Below are positions 1 through 5,264 of a stretch of 5,824 nucleotides of DNA, in pieces. The stretch spans positions 2,415-8,238 of the forward strand of contig JAQSDS010000025.1 in the NCBI GenBank assembly GCA_029946045.1, in the 5' to 3' direction. This DNA is from Rhodoferax sp. (lineage in GTDB: Bacteria; Pseudomonadota; Gammaproteobacteria; Burkholderiales; Burkholderiaceae_C). A program made the translations under genes and the position numbers. Below the pieces are notes generated by a model that ran no database searches, was not told where the DNA came from, and was given only the letters and a program-made list of their open reading frames with translations. Positions within the stretch are counted from its first letter, which is position 1; the number at the start of each line of letters is the position of its first letter.

Positions 1-39
1 TTTTTTATGGGTGGCGATGACTGACAGTTAAACTTGGGC

Positions 40-57
40 AAGTCATTAAACCGTCAT
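40..57 (+). promoter_or_regulatory. Candidate Pho box (PhoB site) upstream of the DUF47-pit operon
   Basis: Two GTCAT half-sites, at 42-46 and 53-57, lie in direct orientation exactly 11 bp apart, the spacing of the classical PhoB box. Against the E. coli-type consensus CTGTCATAAATCTGTCAT the 18-mer at 40-57 matches at 14 positions (counting A as acceptable at the A/T position). Its A/T-rich linker (TTAAA) also fits. It sits 30 bp before the GTG start of a phosphate gene pair. A possible sigma70 promoter (CTGACA at 21-26, 17-bp spacer, poor CATTAA at 44-49) would put the box over the -10 and start site, which suggests repression rather than activation. Inferred by eye; no matrix score. Confidence 0.5.
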
Positions 58-74
58 GGTTTAGAAACATTCCC

Positions 75-80
75 AAGGAG
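75..80 (+). promoter_or_regulatory. Shine-Dalgarno AAGGAG deciding the GTG start of the DUF47 gene
   Basis: A full AAGGAG lies six bases before the GTG at 87-89. It is the strongest ribosome binding site in the window and supports GTG as the true start. The protein then begins MFFGKLLPR, which is how I remember close relatives starting. Confidence 0.8.
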
Positions 81-86
81 TCCCCT

Positions 87-734
87 GTGTTTTTTGGCAA
101 ACTGCTTCCGCGCGATACCAATTTTTTCAAGCTCTTTAACCAGCACGCCGATCACATCGTCGAGGCAGCCCATGCTTTTTCCAAGCTGGTTGCCAATTAC
201 GGCGATTTGGAGCTGCGTGAGAAATACCATCGCGAGGTGAACCATGCCGAAGGTGCGGCCGATCGCATCACCCATGAGGTCAACAAAGCACTGCACAAAA
301 CCTTCATCACGCCGATCGACCGTGAGCAAATTCACAATCTGATCAACACCATGGACGATGTGGCTGACCTGATTCAGGATTCTGCCGAGACCATGGCCTT
401 GTATGACGTGCACCACATGACCGAGGAAATCACGCGGCTCACCGATTTGAGCGTCAAATGTTGTGAGCGTGTCCGCGTCGCGGTACAACTCCTGAGCAAA
501 ATTGCAGACCCGTCCACCGCCGACGCCGCCCTGAAAACCTGCGATGAAATTGACAAACTGGAAAGTGACGCAGATCGGGTGATGCGCACCGCCATGAGCA
601 AATTGTTTCGCGAAGAACCCGATGTCCGTGAGCTGATCAAGCTCAAGGCCATTTACGAATTGCTTGAAACCATCACGGACCGCTGCGAAGACGTGGCCAA
701 CCTGATCGAGGGTGTTGTCCTCGAAAATTCCTGA
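87..734 (+). CDS. PhoU-like DUF47 (TIGR00153-type) phosphate transport regulator
   Basis: A 215-residue, all-helical, soluble protein of the DUF47 family, distant relatives of PhoU. Family members are usually encoded next to PiT phosphate transporters and are thought to modulate them; the biochemical activity is not settled. Visible marks are the N-terminus MFFGKLLPRDTNFF, the acidic and His-rich helix around 50-65 (HREVNHAEGAADRITHEV), TPIDREQIHNLINTMDDVADL at about 75-95, a second acidic cluster EIDKLESDAD at 154-163, and the C-terminal helix with YELLETITDRCEDVANLIEG at 190-209. The paired E/D-rich repeats resemble the metal-binding motifs of PhoU proteins. Length is normal for the family. 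The start is GTG at 87 with an ideal Shine-Dalgarno. pit follows after 18 nt, so the two are almost certainly cotranscribed, and a candidate Pho box lies upstream. The gene appears intact. Confidence 0.93.
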   Translation: MFFGKLLPRDTNFFKLFNQHADHIVEAAHAFSKLVANYGDLELREKYHREVNHAEGAADRITHEVNKALHKTFITPIDREQIHNLINTMDDVADLIQDSAETMALYDVHHMTEEITRLTDLSVKCCERVRVAVQLLSKIADPSTADAALKTCDEIDKLESDADRVMRTAMSKLFREEPDVRELIKLKAIYELLETITDRCEDVANLIEGVVLENS

Positions 735-752
735 TCGACGAGGCCAGGGATT

Positions 753-1763
753 ATGGAAACTGTACAAGCTGCGCTGTGGGTGGTGGTGGTTCTGGTGTTG
801 ATGGCCGTTGTTTTTGACTTCATGAATGGTTTTCATGATGCCGCCAATTCCATCGCCACCGTGGTCTCCACCGGTGTGCTCAAGCCTGGCCAAGCCGTTG
901 TTTTTGCCGCTTTTTTCAATGTCGCAGCGATTTTTATCTTCCATCTGAGTGTGGCTGCGACGGTGGGCAAAGGGATTGTGCTGCCCGGCGTGGTGGATAC
1001 CCATGTGGTATTTGGTGCACTGGTGGGCGCGATCGCATGGAATTTCATCACCTGGTATTACGGCATACCGAGCAGTTCGTCCCATGCCTTGATTGGAGGC
1101 ATCGTGGGGGCAGCCATCGCCAAAGCAGGTGTGAGCTCCCTCATTTCTGCAGGTATCTTAAAAACGGTGGTTTTTATTTTTGTCTCGCCTCTGCTTGGTT
1201 TTCTGCTCGGATCCGCCATGATGGTGCTGGTGTCTTGGAGCTTCCGCAGTTTCAGGCCACTCAAGGTTGACAAATGGTTCAGGCGCTGGCAACTGGTTTC
1301 GGCTGGCGCCTACAGCCTGGGCCACGGTGGCAACGATGCCCAAAAAACCATTGGCATCATCTGGATGTTGCTGATCGCTACCGGCTACACCAGCGTAACC
1401 GACAACACCCCGCCCACCTGGGTCATTGTGGTCTGCTACTCGGCGATTGGCCTGGGCACCATGTTTGGTGGCTGGCGCATTGTGAAGACCATGGGGCAAA
1501 AAATCACCAAACTCAAACCAGTGGGTGGTTTTTGCGCTGAAACCGGCGGTGCCATCACCTTGTGTTTAGCTACCGCTATGGGTGTGCCAGTGTCTACCAC
1601 GCACACCATCACCGGCGCCATTGTGGGCGTGGGTGCCACCCGGCGCGCCAGCGCCGTGCGCTGGGGTGTTGCAGGCAACATCATCTGGGCCTGGATTCTG
1701 ACCATACCAGCCAGCGCCTTTGTGGCGGCGGTGGCCTACTGGATCAGTTTGCAGGTTTTTTGA
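753..1763 (+). CDS. pit: PiT-family inorganic phosphate transporter
   Basis: A 336-residue inner-membrane phosphate symporter of the PiT (PF01384) family, which in bacteria takes up phosphate, typically as a metal-phosphate complex, driven by protons. The duplicated family signature is clear: NGFHDAANS at 25-33 in the N-terminal half and HGGNDAQK at 191-198 in the C-terminal half. Also present are GIPSSSSHALIGG at 104-116 and its counterpart PVSTTHTITGAI at 279-290. Several hydrophobic helices are evident (about 7-24, 47-70, 85-101, 112-126, 135-160, 200-210, 222-240, 264-277, 300-333). It is shorter than E. coli PitA (about 500 residues) because the central cytoplasmic loop (about 162-182) is small; this compact form is common when a DUF47 gene is adjacent. 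The ATG at 753 has GAGG nine bases upstream (740-743). No clear intrinsic terminator follows before the convergent acetyltransferase gene 16 bp away. Confidence 0.95.
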   Translation: METVQAALWVVVVLVLMAVVFDFMNGFHDAANSIATVVSTGVLKPGQAVVFAAFFNVAAIFIFHLSVAATVGKGIVLPGVVDTHVVFGALVGAIAWNFITWYYGIPSSSSHALIGGIVGAAIAKAGVSSLISAGILKTVVFIFVSPLLGFLLGSAMMVLVSWSFRSFRPLKVDKWFRRWQLVSAGAYSLGHGGNDAQKTIGIIWMLLIATGYTSVTDNTPPTWVIVVCYSAIGLGTMFGGWRIVKTMGQKITKLKPVGGFCAETGGAITLCLATAMGVPVSTTHTITGAIVGVGATRRASAVRWGVAGNIIWAWILTIPASAFVAAVAYWISLQVF

Positions 1764-1771
1764 TGCGCTTC

Positions 1772-1791
1772 GCCCTGCGTCAGAGCGGGGC
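1772..1791. other. Short hairpin at the convergent pit/GNAT gene ends
   Basis: GCCCTGC (1772-1778) pairs with GCGGGGC (1785-1791), seven pairs including one G-U, around a six-base loop, over the last codons and stop of the acetyltransferase. Neither side has a T-tract, so it is not a standard intrinsic terminator. It could mark RNA 3' ends of either gene, but that is only a guess. Confidence 0.25.
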
Positions 1792-2301
1792 AGCGTTGTC
1801 GCCCAGACCCAGCACCTTGTCCATCAGCACCACGTCCAGCCAGCGTTCAAACTTCCAGCCGCAAGACTTGAGTGTGCCGACATGGCTAAAACCAGCGCTT
1901 TGATGGACGCCAATAGAGCCCATATTTTGCGAGTCACCAATTACGGCAATCAGCTTACGCACGCCAGCGCGCTCGGCCTGAGCCATCAATTCAGCCAACA
2001 AAGCACGCCCTAAGCCCTGCCCTATGGCTGCTGGCGCAAGGTAAATGGAGTCTTCGGCTGAGTATCGGTAAGCGGGACGCGGCTTGAACCAGTTGCAATA
2101 GGCAAAGCCCAACACCTGTGCGCCATCGACCGCGACCAGATAGGGCAAGTTTTTGGTCAAAACGTCGGCACGACGCTGGCTCATGTCGGCCTCAGAGGGC
2201 ACATCGACCTCGAAAGTGCCTGTTCCATGCAACACATGGTGGGCATAGATGGCCGAAATTTGCGCGATGTCGCTGGATTGACTGGGACGAATGATAGGCA
2301 T
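1780..2301 (-). CDS. GNAT-family N-acetyltransferase, phosphinothricin/methionine-derivative type
   Basis: A 173-residue single-domain GNAT (acetyl-CoA-dependent N-acetyltransferase), with the layout of the PAT/Bar and YncA/MnaT/MddA group. That group acetylates the amino group of phosphinothricin, methionine sulfone, methionine sulfoximine or related amino acids. It shows IRPSQSSDIAQISAIYAHHV at 4-23, a TGTFE segment at 27-31 (helix a2 region), EDSIYLAP at 83-90, the acetyl-CoA pyrophosphate loop GQGLG at 94-98, LIAVIGDSQNMGSI at 117-130, and the end motif GF..VG.L...GWKFERWLDVVLM at 137-160. I start it at the ATG at 2301. A start at 2346 would add 15 residues, MRHARQPHIISFFTA, unlike the family and without a ribosome binding site. 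The 2301 ATG also lacks a good one. It is transcribed against both neighbours, so it is probably a single-gene unit. The exact substrate cannot be told. Confidence 0.9.
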   Translation of the reverse strand: MPIIRPSQSSDIAQISAIYAHHVLHGTGTFEVDVPSEADMSQRRADVLTKNLPYLVAVDGAQVLGFAYCNWFKPRPAYRYSAEDSIYLAPAAIGQGLGRALLAELMAQAERAGVRKLIAVIGDSQNMGSIGVHQSAGFSHVGTLKSCGWKFERWLDVVLMDKVLGLGDNAAPL

Positions 2302-2322
2302 GGCAGTGAAGAACGATATAAT
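2295..2322 (+). promoter_or_regulatory. Sigma70-type promoter for the rpsP-rimM-trmD-rplS operon
   Basis: A perfect TATAAT is at 2317-2322. The best -35 candidate is TAGGCA at 2295-2300 (four of six to TTGACA) with a 16-bp spacer. Transcription would begin near 2329, giving a leader of about 100 nt before rpsP. The -35 element overlaps the start codon of the divergent acetyltransferase. It is the best promoter in the window by eye and stands upstream of the expected highly expressed operon. Confidence 0.65.
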
Positions 2323-2332
2323 GTGCGGCTGT

Positions 2333-2381
2333 CTGGCGTGTCGCATAACCGGGTGGTTATGTCGCGTGTCTCAAACGCCAG
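2333..2381 (+). other. Nested inverted repeats in the rpsP leader
   Basis: An outer pair, CTGGCGT (2333-2339) with ACGCCAG (2375-2381), encloses an inner pair, CATAACC (2344-2350) with GGTTATG (2355-2361), around a GGGT loop. Both stems are perfect over seven pairs. They begin four bases after the predicted transcription start, so as RNA they would form a two-tier stem with an internal loop at the 5' end of the message. The inner palindrome could instead be a DNA operator between the divergent genes. Function unknown. Confidence 0.4.
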
Positions 2382-2398
2382 GTTAAATGCCAATTTTC

Positions 2399-2414
2399 GT
2401 GGAAGTTATTCCAC
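2399..2414 (+). other. Hairpin just upstream of the rpsP ribosome binding site
   Basis: GTGGAA (2399-2404) pairs perfectly with TTCCAC (2409-2414) around the loop GTTA, seven bases before the Shine-Dalgarno AAAGGA at 2421-2426. An alternative stem, GGAAG (2401-2405) with CTTCC (2414-2418), uses the same bases and ends closer to the ribosome binding site, so the two folds exclude each other. Confidence 0.35.
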
Positions 2415-2432
2415 TTCCCCAAAGGATACATC

Positions 2433-2684
2433 ATGGTCGTCATTCGACTCGCCCGTGGCGGTGCTAAAGCTCGCCCGTTTTTCAATATTGTGGTGGCTGA
2501 CAAACGCACCCGTCGCGATGGTCGCTTCATCGAGCGCATTGGTTTTTATAACCCGATCGCCACCGCCACCGAAGAAAGCATTCGCATCGCCCAGGACCGC
2601 TTGACCTACTGGCGCAGTGTGGGTGCGCAAGCTTCCCCCACCGTTGAACGCCTGATCAAACAATCTGCTGCCAAAGCAGCCTGA
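2433..2684 (+). CDS. rpsP: 30S ribosomal protein S16
   Basis: An 83-residue small-subunit ribosomal protein (bS16) that binds 16S rRNA and helps assemble the 30S body. The whole protein matches the family: [23 protein letters not shown] at the N-terminus, [15 protein letters not shown] at 27-41, then [22 protein letters not shown] at 55-76. Length is typical. The ATG has AAAGGA at 2421-2426 with six-base spacing. It is the first gene of the conserved S16-RimM-TrmD-L19 operon, driven by the TATAAT promoter at 2317. rimM begins ten nt after its stop, probably translationally coupled. Confidence 0.98.
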   Translation: MVVIRLARGGAKARPFFNIVVADKRTRRDGRFIERIGFYNPIATATEESIRIAQDRLTYWRSVGAQASPTVERLIKQSAAKAA

Positions 2685-2693
2685 TTGTTGTTG

Positions 2694-3257
2694 ATGCTGC
2701 CCGGCCTGGAGGCTGCCGAATTGCCGGCAGATGCCATCGAAGTCGGGCGCATCCTTGACGCCTGGGGCATCAAGGGGTGGTTCAAGGTTCTCCCCTACAG
2801 CGCCGATCCCGAGGCGCTTTTTTCTTCCAAAAACTGGTTTCTGCTGCCCACCGAAAAAGGTACAAAAACCTTTGATGGTGTCGGCACCTTGAAAATCAAG
2901 GAAGCCAAAACCCACTCAGACACCGTGGTCGCCTGCGCGCAGGATATCAACGACCGCAGTGCAGCTGACGCCCTGCGCGGCGCCCGCATTTTCATTTCGC
3001 GCAGCAGCTTTCCCACAGCCCAAAAAGACGAATACTACTGGGTCGACCTGATCGGGCTTGAAGTCATCAATCGCGAGGGCGTGTCCCTGGGTCAGGTGCG
3101 CGACCTCTTGACCACCGGCCCGCAAACCGTGCTGGTGAGCGACCTGCTTCAAAACGGCAAATTGACAGAAGTCATGATCCCTTTTGTGGCTGCTTACATC
3201 GACGATGTGAGCCTGAGCGAGCGACGCATTCTGGTGGACTGGCAAGCAGATTACTAA
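2694..3257 (+). CDS. rimM: Ribosome maturation factor RimM (16S rRNA processing protein)
   Basis: A 187-residue cytosolic factor that binds ribosomal protein S19 and promotes late maturation of the 30S head. Its N-terminal RimM beta-barrel shows EVGRILDAWGIKGWFKVLPY at about 16-35. The C-terminal PRC-barrel begins at the characteristic EYYWVDLIGLEV (113-124); the paired aromatic residues there correspond to those needed for S19 binding in E. coli RimM. It ends PFVAAYIDDVSLSERRILVDW. I chose the ATG at 2694. Three in-frame TTG codons (2685-2693) directly between the rpsP stop and this ATG could also start it and would add one to three residues. There is no clear Shine-Dalgarno, and a small hairpin lies just before, so translation probably depends on ribosomes finishing rpsP. 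trmD follows after 10 nt. Confidence 0.97.
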   Translation: MLPGLEAAELPADAIEVGRILDAWGIKGWFKVLPYSADPEALFSSKNWFLLPTEKGTKTFDGVGTLKIKEAKTHSDTVVACAQDINDRSAADALRGARIFISRSSFPTAQKDEYYWVDLIGLEVINREGVSLGQVRDLLTTGPQTVLVSDLLQNGKLTEVMIPFVAAYIDDVSLSERRILVDWQADY

Positions 3258-3267
3258 GAGCGGCAAC

Positions 3268-4035
3268 ATGCGATTTGACGTAGTGACGCTGTTTCCGGAA
3301 TTGTTTGCCCCCCTGCTCAGCACAGGCATCACCCGACGCGCTTTTGAATCGGGTCAAGTCGATGTGAAGTTGCGCAACCTGCGCGATTTTGCCCAGGGTA
3401 ATTACCGCCGGGTCGACGACCGCCCCTTTGGCGGCGGCCCCGGCATGGTCATGATGGCCGAACCCTTGTCCCAATGCCTGGCAACCGTGCGCTCCGAGCG
3501 CCCTGATGACGCACCAGTGGTCCTGTTCTCCCCCATCGGCAAAACCCTCAACCACGCCATGGTTACGCGTTGGTCTGAGAGCCGTGGCGCGGTGCTGATT
3601 TGCGGCCGCTACGAAGGTATTGACCAGCGCTTTATCGATGCCCATGTGACCGAACAAATCAGTCTGGGCGACTTTGTGCTGTCGGGTGGGGAAATTGCGG
3701 CCATGGCCCTGCTCGACGCCGTGGCCCGGCTGCAGCCCGGCGTGCTGGGCGACGCCGACAGCCATGCGCAGGACAGTTTTAACCCGGCCTTGGATGGCCT
3801 GCTGGACTGCCCGCATTACACCCGCCCCGAAATCTGGCAGGACCAGAAAGTGCCCGACGTGCTGCTCAGTGGCCACCATATCAACATCGAGCGCTGGCGC
3901 CGCAAGCAGCGTCTGTTGCTCTCCCAAGGCTTGCGGCCGGAACTGATTGAACAGGCCCGTCATGCGGGTCAGTTGGGTCCATCGGACGAAGCTGTGCTCT
4001 CAGGCTATAATATCGGGCTGTCCGATCCTCTGTAA
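3268..4035 (+). CDS. trmD: tRNA (guanine-37-N1)-methyltransferase TrmD
   Basis: A 255-residue SPOUT-class enzyme that transfers methyl from S-adenosylmethionine to N1 of G37 next to the anticodon, preventing +1 frameshifts. It is essential in many bacteria and works as a dimer. Visible motifs are MRFDVVTLFPELF at 1-13, the DDRPFGGGPGMVM loop at 50-62, SPIGKTLN at 88-95, and the trefoil-knot cofactor site formed by LICGRYEGIDQRF (110-122) with ISLGDFVLSGGE (131-142). The inter-domain substrate segment DGLLDCPHYTRPE is at 176-188, and the C-terminal tRNA-binding domain includes WRRKQRLLLS at 210-219. Length and order are normal. The ATG at 3268 has a weak AAGAG at 3256-3260. A TATAAT-like sequence (4006-4011) in its last codons may serve rplS. 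Confidence 0.98.
   Translation: MRFDVVTLFPELFAPLLSTGITRRAFESGQVDVKLRNLRDFAQGNYRRVDDRPFGGGPGMVMMAEPLSQCLATVRSERPDDAPVVLFSPIGKTLNHAMVTRWSESRGAVLICGRYEGIDQRFIDAHVTEQISLGDFVLSGGEIAAMALLDAVARLQPGVLGDADSHAQDSFNPALDGLLDCPHYTRPEIWQDQKVPDVLLSGHHINIERWRRKQRLLLSQGLRPELIEQARHAGQLGPSDEAVLSGYNIGLSDPL
4006..4011 (+). promoter_or_regulatory. Possible internal promoter -10 for rplS inside the end of trmD
   Basis: A perfect TATAAT lies about 100 bp before the rplS start, inside trmD coding sequence. No good -35 is found at 16-18 bp (TCGGAC or CGGACG only). The hexamer encodes part of the tail GYNIGL, so it may be a coding coincidence. An inverted repeat, ATCGGAC (3981-3987) with GTCCGAT (4020-4026), flanks it. 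Confidence 0.3.
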
Positions 4036-4064
4036 GACCGCCAGACTGCTTTATACGCTGGCTT

Positions 4065-4079
4065 GCATCATGGTGATGC
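4065..4079 (+). other. Perfect hairpin in the trmD-rplS spacer
   Basis: GCATCA (4065-4070) and TGATGC (4074-4079) form a six-pair stem around TGG, 29 nt before the rplS ATG. Two weaker stems precede it: ATCGG/CCGAT at 4012-4026 and GCCAG/CTGGC at 4040-4062. The 73-nt spacer is the longest gap within the operon. It may influence rplS expression; no known leader family is recognised. Confidence 0.3.
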
Positions 4080-4108
4080 TGGTGCTGACATGATCATTGA
4101 AAGAACTT

Positions 4109-4492
4109 ATGAACCTGATCCAAATCCTTGAGCAAGAAGAAATTGCTCGCCTGAACAAGACCATTCCTGAATTTGGTCCTGGCGACACCGTTGTCGTGAG
4201 CCTGAACGTGGTTGAAGGCACCCGCAAGCGTCTGCAAGCTTACGAAGGCGTGGTCATTGCCAAGCGCAATCGCGGCCTGAACAGCGGCTTTACCGTTCGC
4301 AAAATCTCCAGCGGCGAAGGTGTCGAGCGTACCTTCCAAACCTACAGCCCGCTGATTGCCAGCATCGAGGTCAAGCGCCGCGGCGACGTCCGCCGTGCCA
4401 AGCTGTACTACCTGCGTGACCGCAGCGGCAAGTCGGCTCGTATCAAGGAAAAATTGCCAGCGCGCAAAGTGGCGGCAACCGCTGCCGCTTGA
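4109..4492 (+). CDS. rplS: 50S ribosomal protein L19
   Basis: A 127-residue large-subunit protein (bL19) located at the 30S-50S interface. It is recognised across its length: [20 protein letters not shown] at the N-terminus, [20 protein letters not shown] at about 24-43, [20 protein letters not shown] at 45-64, [14 protein letters not shown] at 70-83, and [19 protein letters not shown] at 90-108. An Ala-rich tail (KVAATAAA) extends beyond the 115-residue E. coli protein, a common variation. The start is the ATG at 4109, because the family begins MNLI. An in-frame TTG at 4097 would add four residues. The ribosome binding site is weak (AAAGA region at 4100-4104). It is the last gene of the operon, followed by an intrinsic terminator. 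Confidence 0.98.
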   Translation: MNLIQILEQEEIARLNKTIPEFGPGDTVVVSLNVVEGTRKRLQAYEGVVIAKRNRGLNSGFTVRKISSGEGVERTFQTYSPLIASIEVKRRGDVRRAKLYYLRDRSGKSARIKEKLPARKVAATAAA

Positions 4493-4512
4493 TCTGCTGG
4501 TAACAACCAAGG

Positions 4513-4545
4513 AAACCGCCCCAGTCAACTGTGGCGGTTTTTTTT
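4513..4545 (+). terminator. Rho-independent terminator of the rpsP-rplS operon
   Basis: AAACCGCC (4513-4520) pairs with GGCGGTTT (4533-4540). The stem continues, after one mismatch, with CAG/CTG around a TCAA loop. A run of eight T (4538-4545) follows, partly shared with the stem base. It begins 20 nt after the rplS stop codon. This is a textbook intrinsic terminator and the only strong one in the window. Confidence 0.92.
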
Positions 4546-4561
4546 CGTCCTGCTTTTAGCC

Positions 4562-5239
4562 ATGGCCTTTACCCCACTCAAAACCGACCCCCGCACGGTA
4601 CCGGTGATTCAGGTCGACAGCCACCTGCCTGCGGTAGCGCACCAGCGGCTACAGGCTGACGCACTGCGCTCGCGTTTTGCCGCGCCGCCCGCTTGGCAAG
4701 CTGAGTTTTCTATTGAAAAAAAGTTCATGGACCGCGAGCCCATGCCCGCTGCCGTGCTGCTGCCCATTGTGCTGCGCCAGGAGCCGACCGTGCTGCTCAC
4801 GCTGCGCACTCAGCACTTGAGCACCCACTCCGGACAAATAGCCTTTCCTGGCGGCAAAGTAGACAAGGCTGATGCCGGCCCGGTCGCTGCGGCCTTGCGC
4901 GAGGCCCAGGAAGAGATTGGTCTTGAAGCGCAGTTTGTCGAGGTGCTTGGCCAGTTGCCGATCTATGTCACCGGGTCCGCCTTTCACATTACACCCGTCG
5001 TGGCGCTGATTTCACCGGGCTTTGCCTTGCATCCCAATCCGTATGAAGTGGCCGAAATATTCGAAGTGCCACTGGCGTATTTGATGAACCCGGCGCACCA
5101 TCGACACCACCAGGTCGACTGGCAGGGCGTGCAACGTCAATGGTTGTCCATGCCCTACCAGGACCAGCTCACTGAGCGTTTTATATGGGGCGCCACCGCT
5201 GGCATGTTAAGGAACTTTTACCGTTTTTTGCGGGCCTGA
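4562..5239 (+). CDS. NUDIX hydrolase, CoA pyrophosphatase (NudL/PCD1) type
   Basis: A 225-residue cytosolic hydrolase predicted to cleave CoA or its derivatives to 3',5'-ADP and phosphopantetheine compounds, using divalent metal. The CoA-pyrophosphatase signature LLTLRTQHLSTHSGQIAFPG at 78-97 runs straight into the Nudix box (97-121), whose core REAQEEIG at 113-120 supplies the metal-binding glutamates. As in this subfamily, the spacing from the first Gly is slightly longer than in the generic Nudix pattern and an Asp (104) stands near the usual first Glu. The C-terminal WG.TAG motif (209-214) is also typical of the group. The 60-residue N-terminal part (DPRTVPVIQVDSHLPAV, then FMDREP) resembles Comamonadaceae-type relatives as I recall them and supports ATG 4562. 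There is no clear Shine-Dalgarno, and the start lies 16 nt after the terminator T-tract. Confidence 0.9.
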   Translation: MAFTPLKTDPRTVPVIQVDSHLPAVAHQRLQADALRSRFAAPPAWQAEFSIEKKFMDREPMPAAVLLPIVLRQEPTVLLTLRTQHLSTHSGQIAFPGGKVDKADAGPVAAALREAQEEIGLEAQFVEVLGQLPIYVTGSAFHITPVVALISPGFALHPNPYEVAEIFEVPLAYLMNPAHHRHHQVDWQGVQRQWLSMPYQDQLTERFIWGATAGMLRNFYRFLRA

Positions 5240-5252
5240 ACCGTGCAGCCGC

Positions 5253-5258
5253 TATGAT
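5253..5258 (+). promoter_or_regulatory. Possible -10 element abutting the CobD-like gene
   Basis: TATGAT (five of six to TATAAT) ends six bases before the ATG at 5265. If used, transcription would start at or next to the start codon, giving a leaderless message. The only -35 candidate is poor (TTGCGG at 5228-5233, 19-bp spacer). No Shine-Dalgarno is present here, which agrees with but does not prove this. Confidence 0.25.
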
Positions 5259-5264
5259 TCGCGT

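Noticed and set aside
1..6. T-run at the left edge as the tail of an upstream terminator
   Set aside because: The stem that would prove it is outside the window, so nothing can be concluded.
54..1085. A 343-codon open frame on the - strand across the DUF47 gene and the start of pit
   Set aside because: It lies opposite two clearly homologous genes. Its translation is rich in His, Gly and Gln with no recognisable domain, as expected from the mirrored codon bias of the real genes.
2278..2322. TTGACT at 2278-2283 as the -35 for the rpsP TATAAT
   Set aside because: The spacing of 33 bp is far too long for a sigma70 promoter.
2302..2346. A 15-residue N-terminal extension of the acetyltransferase from the ATG at 2346
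   Set aside because: No ribosome binding site precedes it, the added residues do not fit the family, and the start would lie within the inverted repeat of the rpsP leader.
3172..3963. A 263-codon open frame on the - strand across trmD
   Set aside because: It is antisense to an unmistakable TrmD and has a low-complexity His/Gln/Ala-rich translation with no family resemblance.
4090..4097. Palindrome ATGATCAT before rplS as an operator
   Set aside because: At eight bases it is too short, occurs often by chance, and has no matching flanking symmetry.
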